From Sphingobium sp. CECT 9361 (GTDB lineage: Bacteria > Pseudomonadota > Alphaproteobacteria > Sphingomonadales > Sphingomonadaceae): 64,000 nucleotides of DNA. Where the stretch lies: the NCBI RefSeq assembly GCF_918741285.1, contig NZ_CAKKNC010000012.1, positions 62,001-126,000 on the forward strand, given 5' to 3'. Position 1 is the stretch's first letter. Each line of letters starts with the position of its first letter. The position numbers and the translations under genes are program-made. Under the pieces are notes generated by a model, which saw only the letters and a list, made by a program, of their open reading frames with translations, was not told the origin of the DNA and did not search any database. Below are positions 27,147 to 37,639 of the stretch, in pieces.

Positions 27147-28460
27147 ATGAAAAAGATGATCGCGGCCGCACTGGCTGCGGCGTCCTGTGCATCGATTGCA
27201 CAGGCGCAAGGACAGGCGCAACAAGCGCCTGCGCCGACAGCGGAGCCTTCATTGGCGACGCTAGCATCCGCACAGCCCTCGTCGGCATTCACGTTGGATC
27301 AGGCTGTGATGGAGGCGGGCGGCGTCGCGCCTTCCAACGTAGCAGCTGCAGCGGGGGTCGAGGCCGCGCAGGCCGGACGTTCCGTTGCGGGTCTGCGTCC
27401 CAACCCGACTTTTCAGAGTCAGGTCGAGAATGTGGTCGGCTCAGGGCCCTATCGGGGACTTCGAAGCGCCGAGACTACGGTCGGTGTAGCCGTACCATTG
27501 GAACTGGGTGGAAAGCGTAGCGCGCGTGTCGCAGTCGCAAGCGCGCAAGTCTCTCGGGCGGAATTGCAAGCCGCAATAGTAGCCGCCGATATCCGGGTGC
27601 AGGTTACACAGCTTTACGTGGATGCGATCGCCGCTGAACGGCGGTTGACGACGGCACGTGACCAGGCACGGATCGCGAGCGAGGTGCTGCGCGGAGCCGG
27701 GGTCCGAGTTCAGGCTGGCCGCGCATCGCCACTTGAACAACAACGTGCCGATGTCGCGCGGATCAATGCAGATGCCAATGTCGAGCGGCTAACGCGCCTC
27801 ACAGCAGCCGCACGGATCAATCTTGCACGCCGGATAGGTCGCCCTATCGACGGGCCTCTCGATGTAGGATTGCTCGATCGACTCCCCGCACCGACCTATG
27901 GACCGATGGCCCCGACCGCGGCGGCGGGAACCCTTGCGCTGGCGGCAGCTGATGCCGACCTTGCCATCGCCGACGCAGGTATCCGGCTCGCCAAAGCCAA
28001 CCGCATTCCCGACATCAATATAGGACCGGCGCTGCGGCGTCTGGAGGCGACGAAAGACACCGCTGCGGTGTTCGCGATCTCGATACCGATCCCAGTGTTC
28101 AACAATGGGCGCGCCGCCATTGCCCAAGCGACCGCCGAACGAACGCGCGCCGAAGCTGTGCGTCGTGTGACTGCGCTCGATGTCGAGCAGGCGATCACCG
28201 ACGCGGAAGCGGAAGCGGCTAATGCTGCGACTTCGGCTAGAGCTGCCGCCGGTCCGGCTCTAGCCGCCGCACAAGAGGCCGCCAGGATCGCACGCATCGG
28301 CTACCGCGAGGGCAAATTCGGGCAGCTCGATCTACTCGATGCCGAACGCACATTAGCAGAGACGCGCGTCGCCGCGATCGATGCGCTCGCCAACTACCAA
28401 AATACCCGCGCCCGTCTTGAGCGATTGACCGCTCCGGCGCCAGACCAACAGGGGAATTGA
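27147..28460 (+). CDS. czcC: CzcC-like outer-membrane factor (second operon)
   Basis: A 437-residue TolC-family protein with signal peptide (MKKMIAAALAAASCASIAQAQ region) and the family segment NPTFQSQVENVVGSG. It shares the Leu/Arg/Ala-rich helical layout of the first copy but is clearly diverged, so the two operons are not a recent duplication. Three bases separate it from the adaptor gene. Confidence 0.87.
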   Translation: MKKMIAAALAAASCASIAQAQGQAQQAPAPTAEPSLATLASAQPSSAFTLDQAVMEAGGVAPSNVAAAAGVEAAQAGRSVAGLRPNPTFQSQVENVVGSGPYRGLRSAETTVGVAVPLELGGKRSARVAVASAQVSRAELQAAIVAADIRVQVTQLYVDAIAAERRLTTARDQARIASEVLRGAGVRVQAGRASPLEQQRADVARINADANVERLTRLTAAARINLARRIGRPIDGPLDVGLLDRLPAPTYGPMAPTAAAGTLALAAADADLAIADAGIRLAKANRIPDINIGPALRRLEATKDTAAVFAISIPIPVFNNGRAAIAQATAERTRAEAVRRVTALDVEQAITDAEAEAANAATSARAAAGPALAAAQEAARIARIGYREGKFGQLDLLDAERTLAETRVAAIDALANYQNTRARLERLTAPAPDQQGN

Positions 28461-28463
28461 TCC

Positions 28464-29642
28464 ATGTCGATGTTCATGCCGCGTACCGCGGCTTCACTGA
28501 CGCTTGCCCTCGCTCTCGTAGCGTGTGGCGGCTCACCTGAGCCCGCTAATGAGACTGCAAACGAGGCCGCGTCGGCCAAGAGTGGCGAAGAAGGCGCAGG
28601 AGGCGGACATGCCGATGAGGGCAAGGTTACGCTTAGCGCCGATCAGATAGCGGCGGCGGGCATTCAGGTCGGCCGCCCGACGCTTGGCGGATCGGGCACG
28701 ATCGAGCTGCCGGCCACGATTGAGGGGGATCCGCAAGGAACGCAGGTCGTCTCGGCGGCGATCGGTGGCCGTGTCGTTTCTCTGACCCTTAATCTCGGCC
28801 AGTCGGTCGGACGCGGACAGACCATCGCCGTCATCGAAAGTCGTGAGGCTGCGCAGCTCAAAGGTGAGGTCGAGGCATCACGTGCCCGGCTTGCTCTTGC
28901 CAACTCGAACCTGGCGCGCGAGCAGCGGCTGTTCGCGCAGCGGGTGTCGCCCGAGCAGGATCTGATCGCGGCGCGCACCGCGTCGATTGAGGCGGGCATC
29001 GCCTATCGGCAGGCTCAAAGCCAGGTTTCGGCCGCAGGCGGCGGCGGGGGCGGACTCAACCGTCTCGGCATTGTCGCGCCGATAGGCGGCCAGATCATCG
29101 CCCGCCCGGTCGTGTTGGGGCAAACGGTCGCGGCCGATGCCGAACTTTACCGCATCGCGAACCTTAGCCGCGTGTCGTTGGCGCTAAACCTCAAACCGGA
29201 AGATGCAGGTCGGGTGAAGCCCGGTAACACCGTAATGGTGACGGCTTCGGGACGGCAGGCGAGCGCACGGATCAGCTTCGTGTCGCCAGCCCTGGATCCG
29301 CAAACGCGGCAGGTGCCGGTTATCGCAACTCTCGAAAATGGTGGCGGTCAGTGGCGAGTCGGTGAGGCGGTGACGGCCTCGGTGCAGCTCAGCGGCACCG
29401 GCGGCGCCGCTAACACGGCCATTCTAGTGCCCACCACCGCCGTTCAGACAGTCGAGGGCAAGTCGGTCGTGTTCGTACGAACGCCAACTGGATTCCAGGC
29501 AACCCCGGTCACGCTCGGGGACGCTGCCGGGGCAACCGTCATCATTGGCTCTGGCCTCACCGGCCGCGAGCAGATCGCCACCACAGGCAGCTTCACGCTC
29601 AAGGCCGAAATCGGCAAGGGCGAAGCGGCGCACGAGGATTGA
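28464..29642 (+). CDS. czcB: CzcB-like periplasmic adaptor, lipoprotein form
   Basis: A 392-residue adaptor with a lipobox (LALVACGG, Cys about residue 21), so it is lipid-anchored, unlike the adaptor of the first operon. An acidic, Glu-rich spacer and HADE follow, then barrel-sandwich (GGRVVSLTLNLGQSVGRG), hairpin and beta-barrel parts (DPQTRQVPVIA). It bridges CzcA and CzcC. Assignment is firm. Confidence 0.87.
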   Translation: MSMFMPRTAASLTLALALVACGGSPEPANETANEAASAKSGEEGAGGGHADEGKVTLSADQIAAAGIQVGRPTLGGSGTIELPATIEGDPQGTQVVSAAIGGRVVSLTLNLGQSVGRGQTIAVIESREAAQLKGEVEASRARLALANSNLAREQRLFAQRVSPEQDLIAARTASIEAGIAYRQAQSQVSAAGGGGGGLNRLGIVAPIGGQIIARPVVLGQTVAADAELYRIANLSRVSLALNLKPEDAGRVKPGNTVMVTASGRQASARISFVSPALDPQTRQVPVIATLENGGGQWRVGEAVTASVQLSGTGGAANTAILVPTTAVQTVEGKSVVFVRTPTGFQATPVTLGDAAGATVIIGSGLTGREQIATTGSFTLKAEIGKGEAAHED

Positions 29643-29646
29643 TGCC

Positions 29647-32600
29647 ATGATCGCGCGCATTGTCACATGGGCGGTCGAGAAGCGCTGGCTCGTCCTGCTT
29701 CTCACTGCCATCGCCACCGTAATCGGCGGCTATTCGCTTTACCGGCTCCCGATCGACGCGGTGCCGGATATCACCAACAATCAAGTGCAGATCAACGTCC
29801 GCGCACCTGCACTCTCGCCCGAGCTGGTCGAGAAGCAGGTGTCGTTCCCGATTGAAACCGCGCTAGCCGGCATTCCCGGCCTCGACAACACGCGCTCGCT
29901 CAGCCGCAACGGCTTCGCGCAAATCACTGCGGTGTTCGATGACTCGACGGATATCTATTTCGCCCGCCAACAGGTCGGCGAGCGGTTAGCAGGCGTCGCC
30001 GAGAACCTGCCCGACGGCGTGAATCCCGAGATGGGGCCGATCGCGACGGGTCTTGGCGAAGTCTATATGTGGACCGTTCGGCTCGATCACCGAAAGGATG
30101 ACGAGCATCGGCCCGGAGAGCCGGGCCAGCAACCCGATGGCAGCTACATCACGCCGGAAGGCGAGCGGCTGACCACCGCGGAGGACAAGGCAACCTATCT
30201 GCGCACCGCGCAGGACTGGATTGTCACCCCGCTCCTGAAAAACACGAATGGGCTTGCGGGCATCGACTCGATCGGTGGCTATTCCAAGCAGTATCTGGTC
30301 GTCCCCGACGTCCAGAAACTCGCGTCGCTTAAGATCACACTTACTGAACTCGGCACCGCGCTCGAACGCAACAACACGAGCGTCGGCGGGGGGTTCGTCA
30401 ACCGCAACGGCGAAGGCCTTGCGGTCCGCTCCGACGCGCTGGTGCGCAATGCGGCGGAACTCGCCCGAACCGTCGTCGCGACCCGCGAGGGCGTGCCGAT
30501 CACGCTCGACCAGGTCGCGCGGGTCCGCAACGGGCAGGCGATCCGGATGGGGTCGGCATCGGAGAATGGTACAGAAGTGGTCGTCGGCACCGCAATTATG
30601 CGGATCGGCGAAAATAGCCGCAATGTCGCCACCGCAGTCGCCGACCGGCTCAAGGAGATCAATGCCTCGCTGCCGCCTGACGTCGTGGTGCAGCCGGTTC
30701 TCGATCGCACCGCGTTGGTCAATTCTACCATCAAGACTGTCGCCAAGAACCTCTCCGAGGGCGCGCTGCTGGTGATCGTCGTGCTGTTCCTGCTCCTCGG
30801 CAACTTCCGGGCGGCGCTGATCGCCGCGGCCGTCATCCCCGTGACAATGATGCTTACGGGCTTCGGAATGCTCCGCCTGGGCGTTTCGGCGAACCTTATG
30901 AGCCTCGGCGCGCTCGACTTCGGTCTTATCGTCGATGGCGCGGTCATCATCGTCGAAAATGCGCTGCGGCGTCTGGCCGAGCAGCAACATCACGAAGGCC
31001 GACTGCTGACCGTGAAGGAGCGGCTTGAAGCAGTGGCCACCGCAGCCCGCGAGATGATCCGGCCCTCGGTCTACGGACAGGCGATCATCATCCTCGTCTA
31101 TGTGCCGCTGCTCACCCTCACCGGGGTCGAGGGCAAAACGTTCGTTCCGATGGCGCTCACCGTCATCATCGCCTTGTTGTTCGCCTTCGTGCTCTCTCTC
31201 ACATTCGTGCCTGCGGCGATCGCCATCTGGCTGTCGAAGCGGGTTGAGGAAAAGGACGGAAGGATCATTAGCTGGCTCAAGGCCCGCTATGAGCCGAGCT
31301 TGGTAAAGGCGATGAAGCGACCCTCGCTCACGATCGGGGCGGGGATCGGCAGCCTCGTTGTGGCAGCGTTGGCTTTCACGACGTTGGGATCGGTGTTCCT
31401 TCCGCAGCTCGATGAGGGTGACTTGCTCATCCAGTCGCTGCGCATCCCGGCGACCTCGGTCCAGCAAAGCCAGGCTATGCAGGTGCCGATCGAGCAAATG
31501 GTGTCGAAGCAACCAGAAGTGCGGTTTGTCTTCTCGAAAACTGGCACGGCCGAACTGGCGTCGGACCCGATGCCGCCTAACGCGACCGACATGTTCGTCA
31601 TCCTGAAGCCCCGCGATCAGTGGCCGGATCCCAAGCTGGCGAAGGCTGATCTGGTCGAACGTCTAGAGACGAAGCTGGGGAAAATCCCGGGCAACGCCTA
31701 TGAGATCACGCAGCCGATCCAGATGCGGTTCAACGAGCTGATTGCCGGCGTGCGCGGCGACATCGCGGTCAAGGTGTTCGGCGACGACTTCGCTTCCATG
31801 AACCGCACTGCCGAGCAGATCGCCGGCGTCCTGCGCAAGACGCAAGGGGCAGCGGACGTGAAGGTCGAGCAAACGACGGGTCTTCCGATGCTTGATATTC
31901 GCGTCAATCGTGACGCGATGGCCCGGGTCGGCGTCACCGCGCAGGATGTGCAGGACACCATCACCGCCACGCTTGGCGGACGGGAATCCGGCATGATCTT
32001 CGAAGGTGATCGACGCTTCCCGGTGGTCATCCGGCTGTCCGATGCCGAGCGTGCCGATCTTGGGCTGCTCGAACAGGTGCAAGTGCCAGTGGCGGGCGGT
32101 GGCTATGTACCACTCTCCAGCGTCGCCAGCATTGGGGTGGTTGACGGGCCTAACCAGATCAGCCGCGAGAATGGCAAGCGCCGCGTCGTCGTCCAGGCAA
32201 ACGTGCGTGGTCGTGACGTCGGCAGCGTGGTGGCGGACGCGCAGGCGGCCGTCGGGCAGGGCGTACGCCTGCCGGCGGGCAGCTATCTCGAGTGGGGCGG
32301 CCAATTCGAGAATCTGAAGTCGGCCAGCGAGCGGCTTCAGCTCGTGATCCCGGCCTGCTTCATCCTGATCCTACTGTTACTCTATGGGGCGTTGGGGTCA
32401 GCGCGCGATGCCGCGATCGTGTTCACCGGCGTGCCATTCGCGTTGGTCGGCGGTGTGCTGCTGTTGTTCGCGCGCGGGATGGACTTCTCGATCTCGGCCG
32501 CGGTGGGCTTTATCGCGCTGTCGGGCATCGCAGTCCTCAACGGACTTGTGATGGTCAGTTCGGTGCAGGATTTGATCCGGTCCGGGATGGACCGCGCAGA

Positions 32601-32874
32601 GGCGGCGCGCACAGGAGCGATCCAGCGCCTGCGCCCCGTCGTTATGACGGCGCTCGTCGCGAGCTTGGGCTTCGTGCCGATGGCGTTCGCCAGCGGCGCG
32701 GGCGCAGAGGTCCAGAAGCCGCTCGCCACCGTCGTAATCGGCGGTCTGATCTCGGCCACCCTGCTGACATTGTTCGTGCTTCCGACGCTTTACGCGCGGT
32801 TCGGTCAGCAAGCAGTGAAGGCTCAAGAACCGGACAAGGTGGAAGGCATCGAAGCGTCGCCGCAGCTCACATGA
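29647..32874 (+). CDS. czcA: CzcA-like heavy-metal RND efflux pump (second operon)
   Basis: A 1075-residue HME-RND pump. The start at 29647 aligns with the first CzcA (both begin MIARI). The TM4 signature DFGLIVDGAVIIVEN is intact with acids at about D424, D430 and E437, again the Zn/Co/Cd type. The periplasmic loop differs from the first copy (for example RKDDEHRPGEPGQQPDG). A strong hairpin follows the stop. Confidence 0.9.
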   Translation: MIARIVTWAVEKRWLVLLLTAIATVIGGYSLYRLPIDAVPDITNNQVQINVRAPALSPELVEKQVSFPIETALAGIPGLDNTRSLSRNGFAQITAVFDDSTDIYFARQQVGERLAGVAENLPDGVNPEMGPIATGLGEVYMWTVRLDHRKDDEHRPGEPGQQPDGSYITPEGERLTTAEDKATYLRTAQDWIVTPLLKNTNGLAGIDSIGGYSKQYLVVPDVQKLASLKITLTELGTALERNNTSVGGGFVNRNGEGLAVRSDALVRNAAELARTVVATREGVPITLDQVARVRNGQAIRMGSASENGTEVVVGTAIMRIGENSRNVATAVADRLKEINASLPPDVVVQPVLDRTALVNSTIKTVAKNLSEGALLVIVVLFLLLGNFRAALIAAAVIPVTMMLTGFGMLRLGVSANLMSLGALDFGLIVDGAVIIVENALRRLAEQQHHEGRLLTVKERLEAVATAAREMIRPSVYGQAIIILVYVPLLTLTGVEGKTFVPMALTVIIALLFAFVLSLTFVPAAIAIWLSKRVEEKDGRIISWLKARYEPSLVKAMKRPSLTIGAGIGSLVVAALAFTTLGSVFLPQLDEGDLLIQSLRIPATSVQQSQAMQVPIEQMVSKQPEVRFVFSKTGTAELASDPMPPNATDMFVILKPRDQWPDPKLAKADLVERLETKLGKIPGNAYEITQPIQMRFNELIAGVRGDIAVKVFGDDFASMNRTAEQIAGVLRKTQGAADVKVEQTTGLPMLDIRVNRDAMARVGVTAQDVQDTITATLGGRESGMIFEGDRRFPVVIRLSDAERADLGLLEQVQVPVAGGGYVPLSSVASIGVVDGPNQISRENGKRRVVVQANVRGRDVGSVVADAQAAVGQGVRLPAGSYLEWGGQFENLKSASERLQLVIPACFILILLLLYGALGSARDAAIVFTGVPFALVGGVLLLFARGMDFSISAAVGFIALSGIAVLNGLVMVSSVQDLIRSGMDRAEAARTGAIQRLRPVVMTALVASLGFVPMAFASGAGAEVQKPLATVVIGGLISATLLTLFVLPTLYARFGQQAVKAQEPDKVEGIEASPQLT

Positions 32875-32881
32875 TCGAGAA

Positions 32882-32906
32882 GGGGAGGGCGGCATCCGCT
32901 CTCCCC
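32882..32906 (+). terminator. Hairpin after the second czcA
   Basis: GGGGAG-GGCGG-CAT-CCGCT-CTCCCC can fold into an 11-base-pair stem with a 3-base loop, directly after the czcA stop and before the next ribosome site. The following GCTTTG is only weakly U-rich, so it may be an attenuator or mRNA end-stabiliser instead of a full terminator. Confidence 0.55.
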
Positions 32907-32931
32907 GCTTTGTCCAGAAAGGAGGAGTGAG

Positions 32932-33435
32932 GTGCCAATGATCGACAATGTTACGAGTCTGAAGGCATCGCCGCTGCGTGTTTGGTCGGTGCTCACCGAT
33001 TTTGCGGGCCATTCGCAATGGAAGCCGGCCTTCCAGCTGTCGGGTGCAGCCACGCTTGGCGGTGACACAGCGTATACGTTCCGCATCGACCGCATCGATA
33101 AATCAGTAACCGCAAGGGCCGACATCACAAGTTTCGACAAGCCGGTGACATTTGCCTGGGTTGCGGGCGTCCCCAAGCTCCTAATGTTCGAAGAGGCGTA
33201 TGCGCTCGAACGTGAGCCGACGGGCACGCGGTTGCGCCATACCCTGAGGTTTTCAGGACTGCTGGGGGACACGCTTGCGGCACTGATGCGCCGTAAGCTT
33301 CACGCCAGTCTCATTTGGTCAGATATCTGTCTTGAGCGCTATTTGCGGCGTCTGTCAGCCCAACCGAATCCCAACGTCAGGTCTTCACCCGCTCGTCATG
33401 GAGCCAAGGGAAGCAGGAGCAGGAGGCAGCGATGA
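32932..33435 (+). CDS. SRPBCC-family (START-like) protein
   Basis: A 167-residue helix-grip protein of the polyketide cyclase type: N-terminal SPLRVWSVLTDFAGHSQWKP, then beta strands and a C-terminal helix. The start is a GTG at 32932, six bases after AGGAGG. The stop overlaps the next start (ATGA). SRPBCC proteins bind hydrophobic ligands; a second member lies between copA and cueR at 60034. The link to metals is contextual only. Confidence 0.7.
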   Translation: MPMIDNVTSLKASPLRVWSVLTDFAGHSQWKPAFQLSGAATLGGDTAYTFRIDRIDKSVTARADITSFDKPVTFAWVAGVPKLLMFEEAYALEREPTGTRLRHTLRFSGLLGDTLAALMRRKLHASLIWSDICLERYLRRLSAQPNPNVRSSPARHGAKGSRSRRQR

Positions 33436-33812
33436 CATCGACTATTCGTTGGGCCACGAGACTCGCCTGCAGTGCGGCTTTGCCGTTGGCCGCGTGCTCG
33501 GAGCAGCCTCGCAAGGCGCCGCCAACCGAGCAGGAAATCCATGCGAACGACAGAGGAGACGCCAGCGGAACTCCGGGTCGCCATCCGTATCGATGCAGCG
33601 ACGATCGCATGCTCCTTATCGACTTTAAGGATGCGGGACTTACCCTTGTGTTGCGAAGCGATCCGACCGCGGTGCCGACCGTCCTGACCGCGCCGTCTCA
33701 AGGTCTGCAATATGTCGGCGACGGAGTCAGCGCGACCTTCTCCGGTAGCGACATCAAGATCGAGGAAGCGGACAAGCTTCCTATCCTGTGCAGGAAGGCA
33801 ACGAGCTTGTGA
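33432..33812 (+). CDS. Small lipoprotein, MliC-like lysozyme-inhibitor fold
   Basis: A 126-residue protein with a lipobox-like signal (LAACSEQ) and a C-terminal domain resembling MliC: YRCSDDRMLLIDF, LTAPSQGLQYVGDGVSATFSG and a final LPILCRK, with the two Cys likely bridged. MliC proteins inhibit c-type lysozyme at the outer membrane. The match is by pattern and moderate. Located in an overlapping gene run with metal transporters. Confidence 0.5.
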   Translation: MTSTIRWATRLACSAALPLAACSEQPRKAPPTEQEIHANDRGDASGTPGRHPYRCSDDRMLLIDFKDAGLTLVLRSDPTAVPTVLTAPSQGLQYVGDGVSATFSGSDIKIEEADKLPILCRKATSL

Positions 33813-33843
33813 CTAACCCACCCGCCACAGCGAGGCGCTGACA

Positions 33844-34527
33844 ATGGCAGCGCTCAAATTTTCCATGATCCCCATGATCGCGATCATGATCGGTGCATTC
33901 ATTGCCGGGTGGCGGCAGCCCGGCGCGAAATTGGTCGCGGCCATGCAGCACCTCGCAGCCGGCGTGGTGTTCGCCGCCGCTGCAACGGAGATACTGCCGC
34001 TGGTAATGCACGGTGGTTCTCCGACCGCAACTCTCATCGGCGGAGCGCTAGGAGTCGCTGTGATGCTTGGCCTGAAGGCGGCAGAAGGCCGGTTTGAGGG
34101 GCCGGTCGCGCTGCTAGCCGCGATCGGTCTCGATTTGGCCATCGACGGCTTGGTCCTCGGTCTTGCGTTCATCGCTGGTGAGAAGGCGGGTACGCTGCTG
34201 GCCGTCGCGCTGACTCTCGAAGTGCTGTTTCTCGCGCTCACCCTCACCAACGATCTGACAGGCCGGTATCGCAAGGCTAAGGCGATCGGCCTGACCTGTG
34301 CGCTGGCAGTGCTGGTGCCGATCGGCGCGCTTATCGCGCAGCCGGTGGCGTTGCTGACTCCGATATGGATCACTGGCTTCCTAAGCTTCGGCCTGATGGC
34401 GCTGCTCTACTTGGTCACCGAAGAACTGCTGGTCGAGGCGCACGAGACGCCAGACTCGCCACTAATCAGCGCGATGTTCTTCGTCGGCTTCCTGACCCTC
34501 CTGCTCATCGAGGAGATCATGGTATGA
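33844..34527 (+). CDS. ZIP-family metal transporter
   Basis: A 227-residue membrane protein with about eight helices and ZIP core motifs: HLAAGVVFAAAATEILP in one helix and DLAIDGLVLGLAFIAGEK in the metal-site helix, plus EELLVEAHE near the end. ZIP proteins import Zn, Fe or related cations, although bacterial GufA-like members vary. Stop overlaps the CDF start by four bases, so it is coupled with the downstream transporter. Confidence 0.75.
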   Translation: MAALKFSMIPMIAIMIGAFIAGWRQPGAKLVAAMQHLAAGVVFAAAATEILPLVMHGGSPTATLIGGALGVAVMLGLKAAEGRFEGPVALLAAIGLDLAIDGLVLGLAFIAGEKAGTLLAVALTLEVLFLALTLTNDLTGRYRKAKAIGLTCALAVLVPIGALIAQPVALLTPIWITGFLSFGLMALLYLVTEELLVEAHETPDSPLISAMFFVGFLTLLLIEEIMV

Positions 34528-35129
34528 CGGCTGCACCGAACGGCAAGGTTTCAGCCGAGCGACGCACGCTCTGGATCGTGCTGCTGCTCAACGCGGCGAT
34601 CGCGGTTGGGTTTTTCGCCACCGGCCTAGCCGGCGATTCCAGCGCGCTTATCGCTAACGGCGTCGACAACTTGTCCGATACCGCGGTTTACGGGCTGAGC
34701 CTCGTCGCGCTGAGCCGCGGGATTAGGTGGAAGACGCGTGCTGCAACGGTCTCCGGCGTCATGCTGCTGATCTTTGCCGGCGGTATCTTGATCGACGTGG
34801 GTCGCCGCTACATCCAGGGCAGTGAACCGATCGGGCCGACTATGATGGTCATGTCGGCGATCGCCGGCGTCGTCAACTATCTCTGTTTGCGACTTCTGCA
34901 GCGGCTCAAGCAACCTGACGTGAACCTGCGTGCCGCGACCACGTTCAGCTTCAACGATTTCATCTCCAATGGCGGCATATTGATCGCCGGCGCGCTCGTG
35001 CTCTGGTTGGGGGCCAACTGGCCCGATCTTCTGGTCGGCCTGGCTACCGCGCTTATCGCGATCAAGGGCGGCATCGAAATCCTGCGCGATGCGCGGACAG
35101 AAACCAAGACCAATACGGAGACGGCGTGA
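34524..35129 (+). CDS. Short cation diffusion facilitator-like transporter
   Basis: A 201-residue membrane protein with CDF-like first helices (GDSSALIANGVDNLSDTAVY) and the TM5 site (FSFNDFISNGGILIAG). The usual C-terminal cytoplasmic domain is missing, which some small CDF proteins tolerate. It should export divalent cations by proton antiport. Overlaps both ZIP and P1B-4 ATPase genes (TGATG at 35127), indicating one transcript. Confidence 0.72.
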   Translation: MTAAPNGKVSAERRTLWIVLLLNAAIAVGFFATGLAGDSSALIANGVDNLSDTAVYGLSLVALSRGIRWKTRAATVSGVMLLIFAGGILIDVGRRYIQGSEPIGPTMMVMSAIAGVVNYLCLRLLQRLKQPDVNLRAATTFSFNDFISNGGILIAGALVLWLGANWPDLLVGLATALIAIKGGIEILRDARTETKTNTETA

Positions 35130-37639
35130 TGACCGAAAAGCTCGAACTCGACATTCCCGTCCTTCTGCCGGAAGTTCCAGATGCGGCCGATGCTTGTGTC
35201 GGCCGCCTTGTCTCGACTTTGAGCGCTAAACCCGGCGTCGAGCGTGCGCATGTCCTGCCAGCTGATGGCGATACGCCGGCAAAACTGTGCATCCATTTCG
35301 ACAGTGACGCCTTACCGTTGTCACGCGTGCGCGACATAGTGCGGGCGGCAGGTGCCGAGCTCAGCGGACGTTACGGCCATGCAACATGGCAGGTCGAGGG
35401 TATCGGCCATGAGCGCCGCGCCCGTACAGTTGGCGAAACCCTGTGCCGGGTGCCCGGCGTGCTGCAGGCCGATGCCAGCGCCTCGGGTAGTGTCCGGGTG
35501 GAATATGACAAAGAGCGCGCGGACGAACGGGCGATCCTGGCCGCGCTGGGCAAGCTCAACGTCAAACCCGGGAAGCGGACTGGATCGGATCAGACCGTCG
35601 ACCATTCTGGGCACGCGCATGGAAGTGGCGGCCATGCCGGAGGCGCGGAGAAGCATGGGCCGGGTGATGGACATGATCACGCACACGCCAATTTCCTTGG
35701 TCCCAACACTGAGCTGATCTTCGCGGTTGCGTGCGGCGCAATGCTGGCGATCGGGTTCGGAATCGAGAAGCTGGTAGCGGGCGCGCCGGACTGGCTGCCC
35801 ACCGCCTTCTATATCGGCGCCTATGTGTTCGGCGGCTTCTTCACGCTGCGCGAGGCGATCGACAATCTGAAGCTCAGGAAATTCGAGATCGACACGCTGA
35901 TGCTTGTGGCAGCTGCCGGAGCCGCTGCGCTCGGCGCTTGGGCGGAAGGCGCCCTGCTGCTTTTCCTGTTTAGCCTTGGCCATGCGCTTGAACATTATGC
36001 GATGGGCCGCGCAAAGCGCGCGATTGAGGCGCTGGCGAAACTCGCGCCTGAAAAAGCGACCGTGCGCCGCGACGGGCAGACTGCGGAGATTCCTGTTGAG
36101 GAACTGGTGGTCGGCGACGTTGTGATTGTCCGTCCGAACGAGCGCTTGCCCGCCGACGGCTTCATCACCAGCGGCTCGAGCGCGATCGACCAGGCCCCCG
36201 TTACAGGCGAGAGCATCCCCGTCGACAAGGAACCTGTTGCCGATGTCGAGGCCGCGCGTGCGAAGCCCGATGCAGTCGAGGCGACGTCGCGGGTGTTCGC
36301 GGGCACGATTAATGGCGGCGGCGCGATTGAAATCGAGGTGACACGGCGTTCCAACGAAAGTGCGCTTGCCAAGGTTGTGAAGATGGTGAGCGAAGCGGAG
36401 ACGCAAAAGTCTCCCACTCAGCGCTTTACCGATAGGTTCGAGCGTGTCTTCGTGCCAGCTGTGCTGGCCCTCTCGTTTCTTCTTCTCTTTGCGTGGGTTG
36501 TGGTCGACGAGCCGTTCCGCGACAGCTTTTATCGCGCGATGGCGGTGCTGGTCGCCGCCAGCCCCTGCGCGCTGGCCATCGCCACCCCAAGCGCGGTGCT
36601 GTCCGGGGTTGCAAGGGCCGCACGCGGCGGCGTGTTGGTGAAGGGCGGTGCGCCGCTTGAAAACCTAGGCTCGCTTAAGGCAATCGCGTTCGACAAGACC
36701 GGCACCCTAACCGAAGGTCGTCCCCGTATCACCGATGTCGTGCCCGTCGATGGCGCAACCGAGGAGGATCTACTGATGCTCGCCGTTGCGGTCGAAGCCT
36801 TGAGTGATCACCCGCTGGCACAGGCGATAGTGAAGGATGGACGCGAGCGGCTAGGCGGGCGCGAGCTGCCGAGCGCGACCGCTCTTAAAAGCCTGACCGG
36901 ACGCGGTGTCACTGCAACCGTCGATGGAGAGACAGTGTGGATCGGCAAGGCCGAGATGTTCGGCGTGGAAGGCATCCCTACGCTAAACGCGGCCGCGACT
37001 GATGCCATTGCCACGCTGCGCGAGGGTGGGCGCACCACGATGGTGGTGCGGAAGGGCGAGCGGGACATTGGCGCAATCGGGCTCATGGACACACCCAGAG
37101 AGGCAGCGAAGGTGGCGCTCAAGCGCCTCCATGACATGGGCGTCACGCGCATGATCATGATCTCTGGAGATCACCAGAAGGTGGCTGATGCCATCGCTAG
37201 GGAGGTTGGTATCGACGAGGCATGGGGCGACTTGATGCCGGAGGACAAGGTCGCTGCAATCAAGAAACTGGCGGGTGAGGACAAGGTTGCGATGGTCGGC
37301 GACGGCGTTAACGACGCGCCAGCCATGGCCAGTGCGACGGTCGGTATCGCCATGGGCGCTGCGGGTTCGGACGTGGCGTTGGAAACCGCTGACGTCGCGC
37401 TGATGGCCGACGATTTGGCACATCTTCCGTTTGCAGTGGGTTTGAGCCGCCACACTCGCGGCATCATACGGCAAAATGTCTTCGTCAGCCTCGGGGTAGT
37501 GGCGTTTCTTGTACCCGCTACGATCCTCGGGCTAGGTATAGGCCCGGCGGTAGCGATGCACGAAGGCTCGACTCTACTGGTCGTCGTCAACGCTCTTCGC
37601 CTGCTCGCTTATCGCGATCCGGCGAGGCAGGCGGCATGA
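35129..37639 (+). CDS. P1B-4-type heavy-metal ATPase
   Basis: An 836-residue metal ATPase. The ion-path motif is SPC ([14 protein letters not shown]) where Zn/Cd/Cu ATPases have CPC, and the last helix has [18 protein letters not shown] plus HEGST defines the P1B-4 group (CoaT/CtpD/HMA1-like: Co, Fe, Zn). [11 protein letters not shown] and [11 protein letters not shown] are intact. The N-terminal HMA-like parts lack CxxC, and a His/Gly-rich linker ([26 protein letters not shown]) lies near residues 155-190. Start at 35129 overlaps the CDF stop. Metal specificity is inferred from the motifs. Confidence 0.85.
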   Translation: MTEKLELDIPVLLPEVPDAADACVGRLVSTLSAKPGVERAHVLPADGDTPAKLCIHFDSDALPLSRVRDIVRAAGAELSGRYGHATWQVEGIGHERRARTVGETLCRVPGVLQADASASGSVRVEYDKERADERAILAALGKLNVKPGKRTGSDQTVDHSGHAHGSGGHAGGAEKHGPGDGHDHAHANFLGPNTELIFAVACGAMLAIGFGIEKLVAGAPDWLPTAFYIGAYVFGGFFTLREAIDNLKLRKFEIDTLMLVAAAGAAALGAWAEGALLLFLFSLGHALEHYAMGRAKRAIEALAKLAPEKATVRRDGQTAEIPVEELVVGDVVIVRPNERLPADGFITSGSSAIDQAPVTGESIPVDKEPVADVEAARAKPDAVEATSRVFAGTINGGGAIEIEVTRRSNESALAKVVKMVSEAETQKSPTQRFTDRFERVFVPAVLALSFLLLFAWVVVDEPFRDSFYRAMAVLVAASPCALAIATPSAVLSGVARAARGGVLVKGGAPLENLGSLKAIAFDKTGTLTEGRPRITDVVPVDGATEEDLLMLAVAVEALSDHPLAQAIVKDGRERLGGRELPSATALKSLTGRGVTATVDGETVWIGKAEMFGVEGIPTLNAAATDAIATLREGGRTTMVVRKGERDIGAIGLMDTPREAAKVALKRLHDMGVTRMIMISGDHQKVADAIAREVGIDEAWGDLMPEDKVAAIKKLAGEDKVAMVGDGVNDAPAMASATVGIAMGAAGSDVALETADVALMADDLAHLPFAVGLSRHTRGIIRQNVFVSLGVVAFLVPATILGLGIGPAVAMHEGSTLLVVVNALRLLAYRDPARQAA

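Noticed and set aside
29986-31512. A 508-codon open frame on the minus strand
   Set aside because: Antisense to czcA, with composition of a shadow frame and no recognisable domain.
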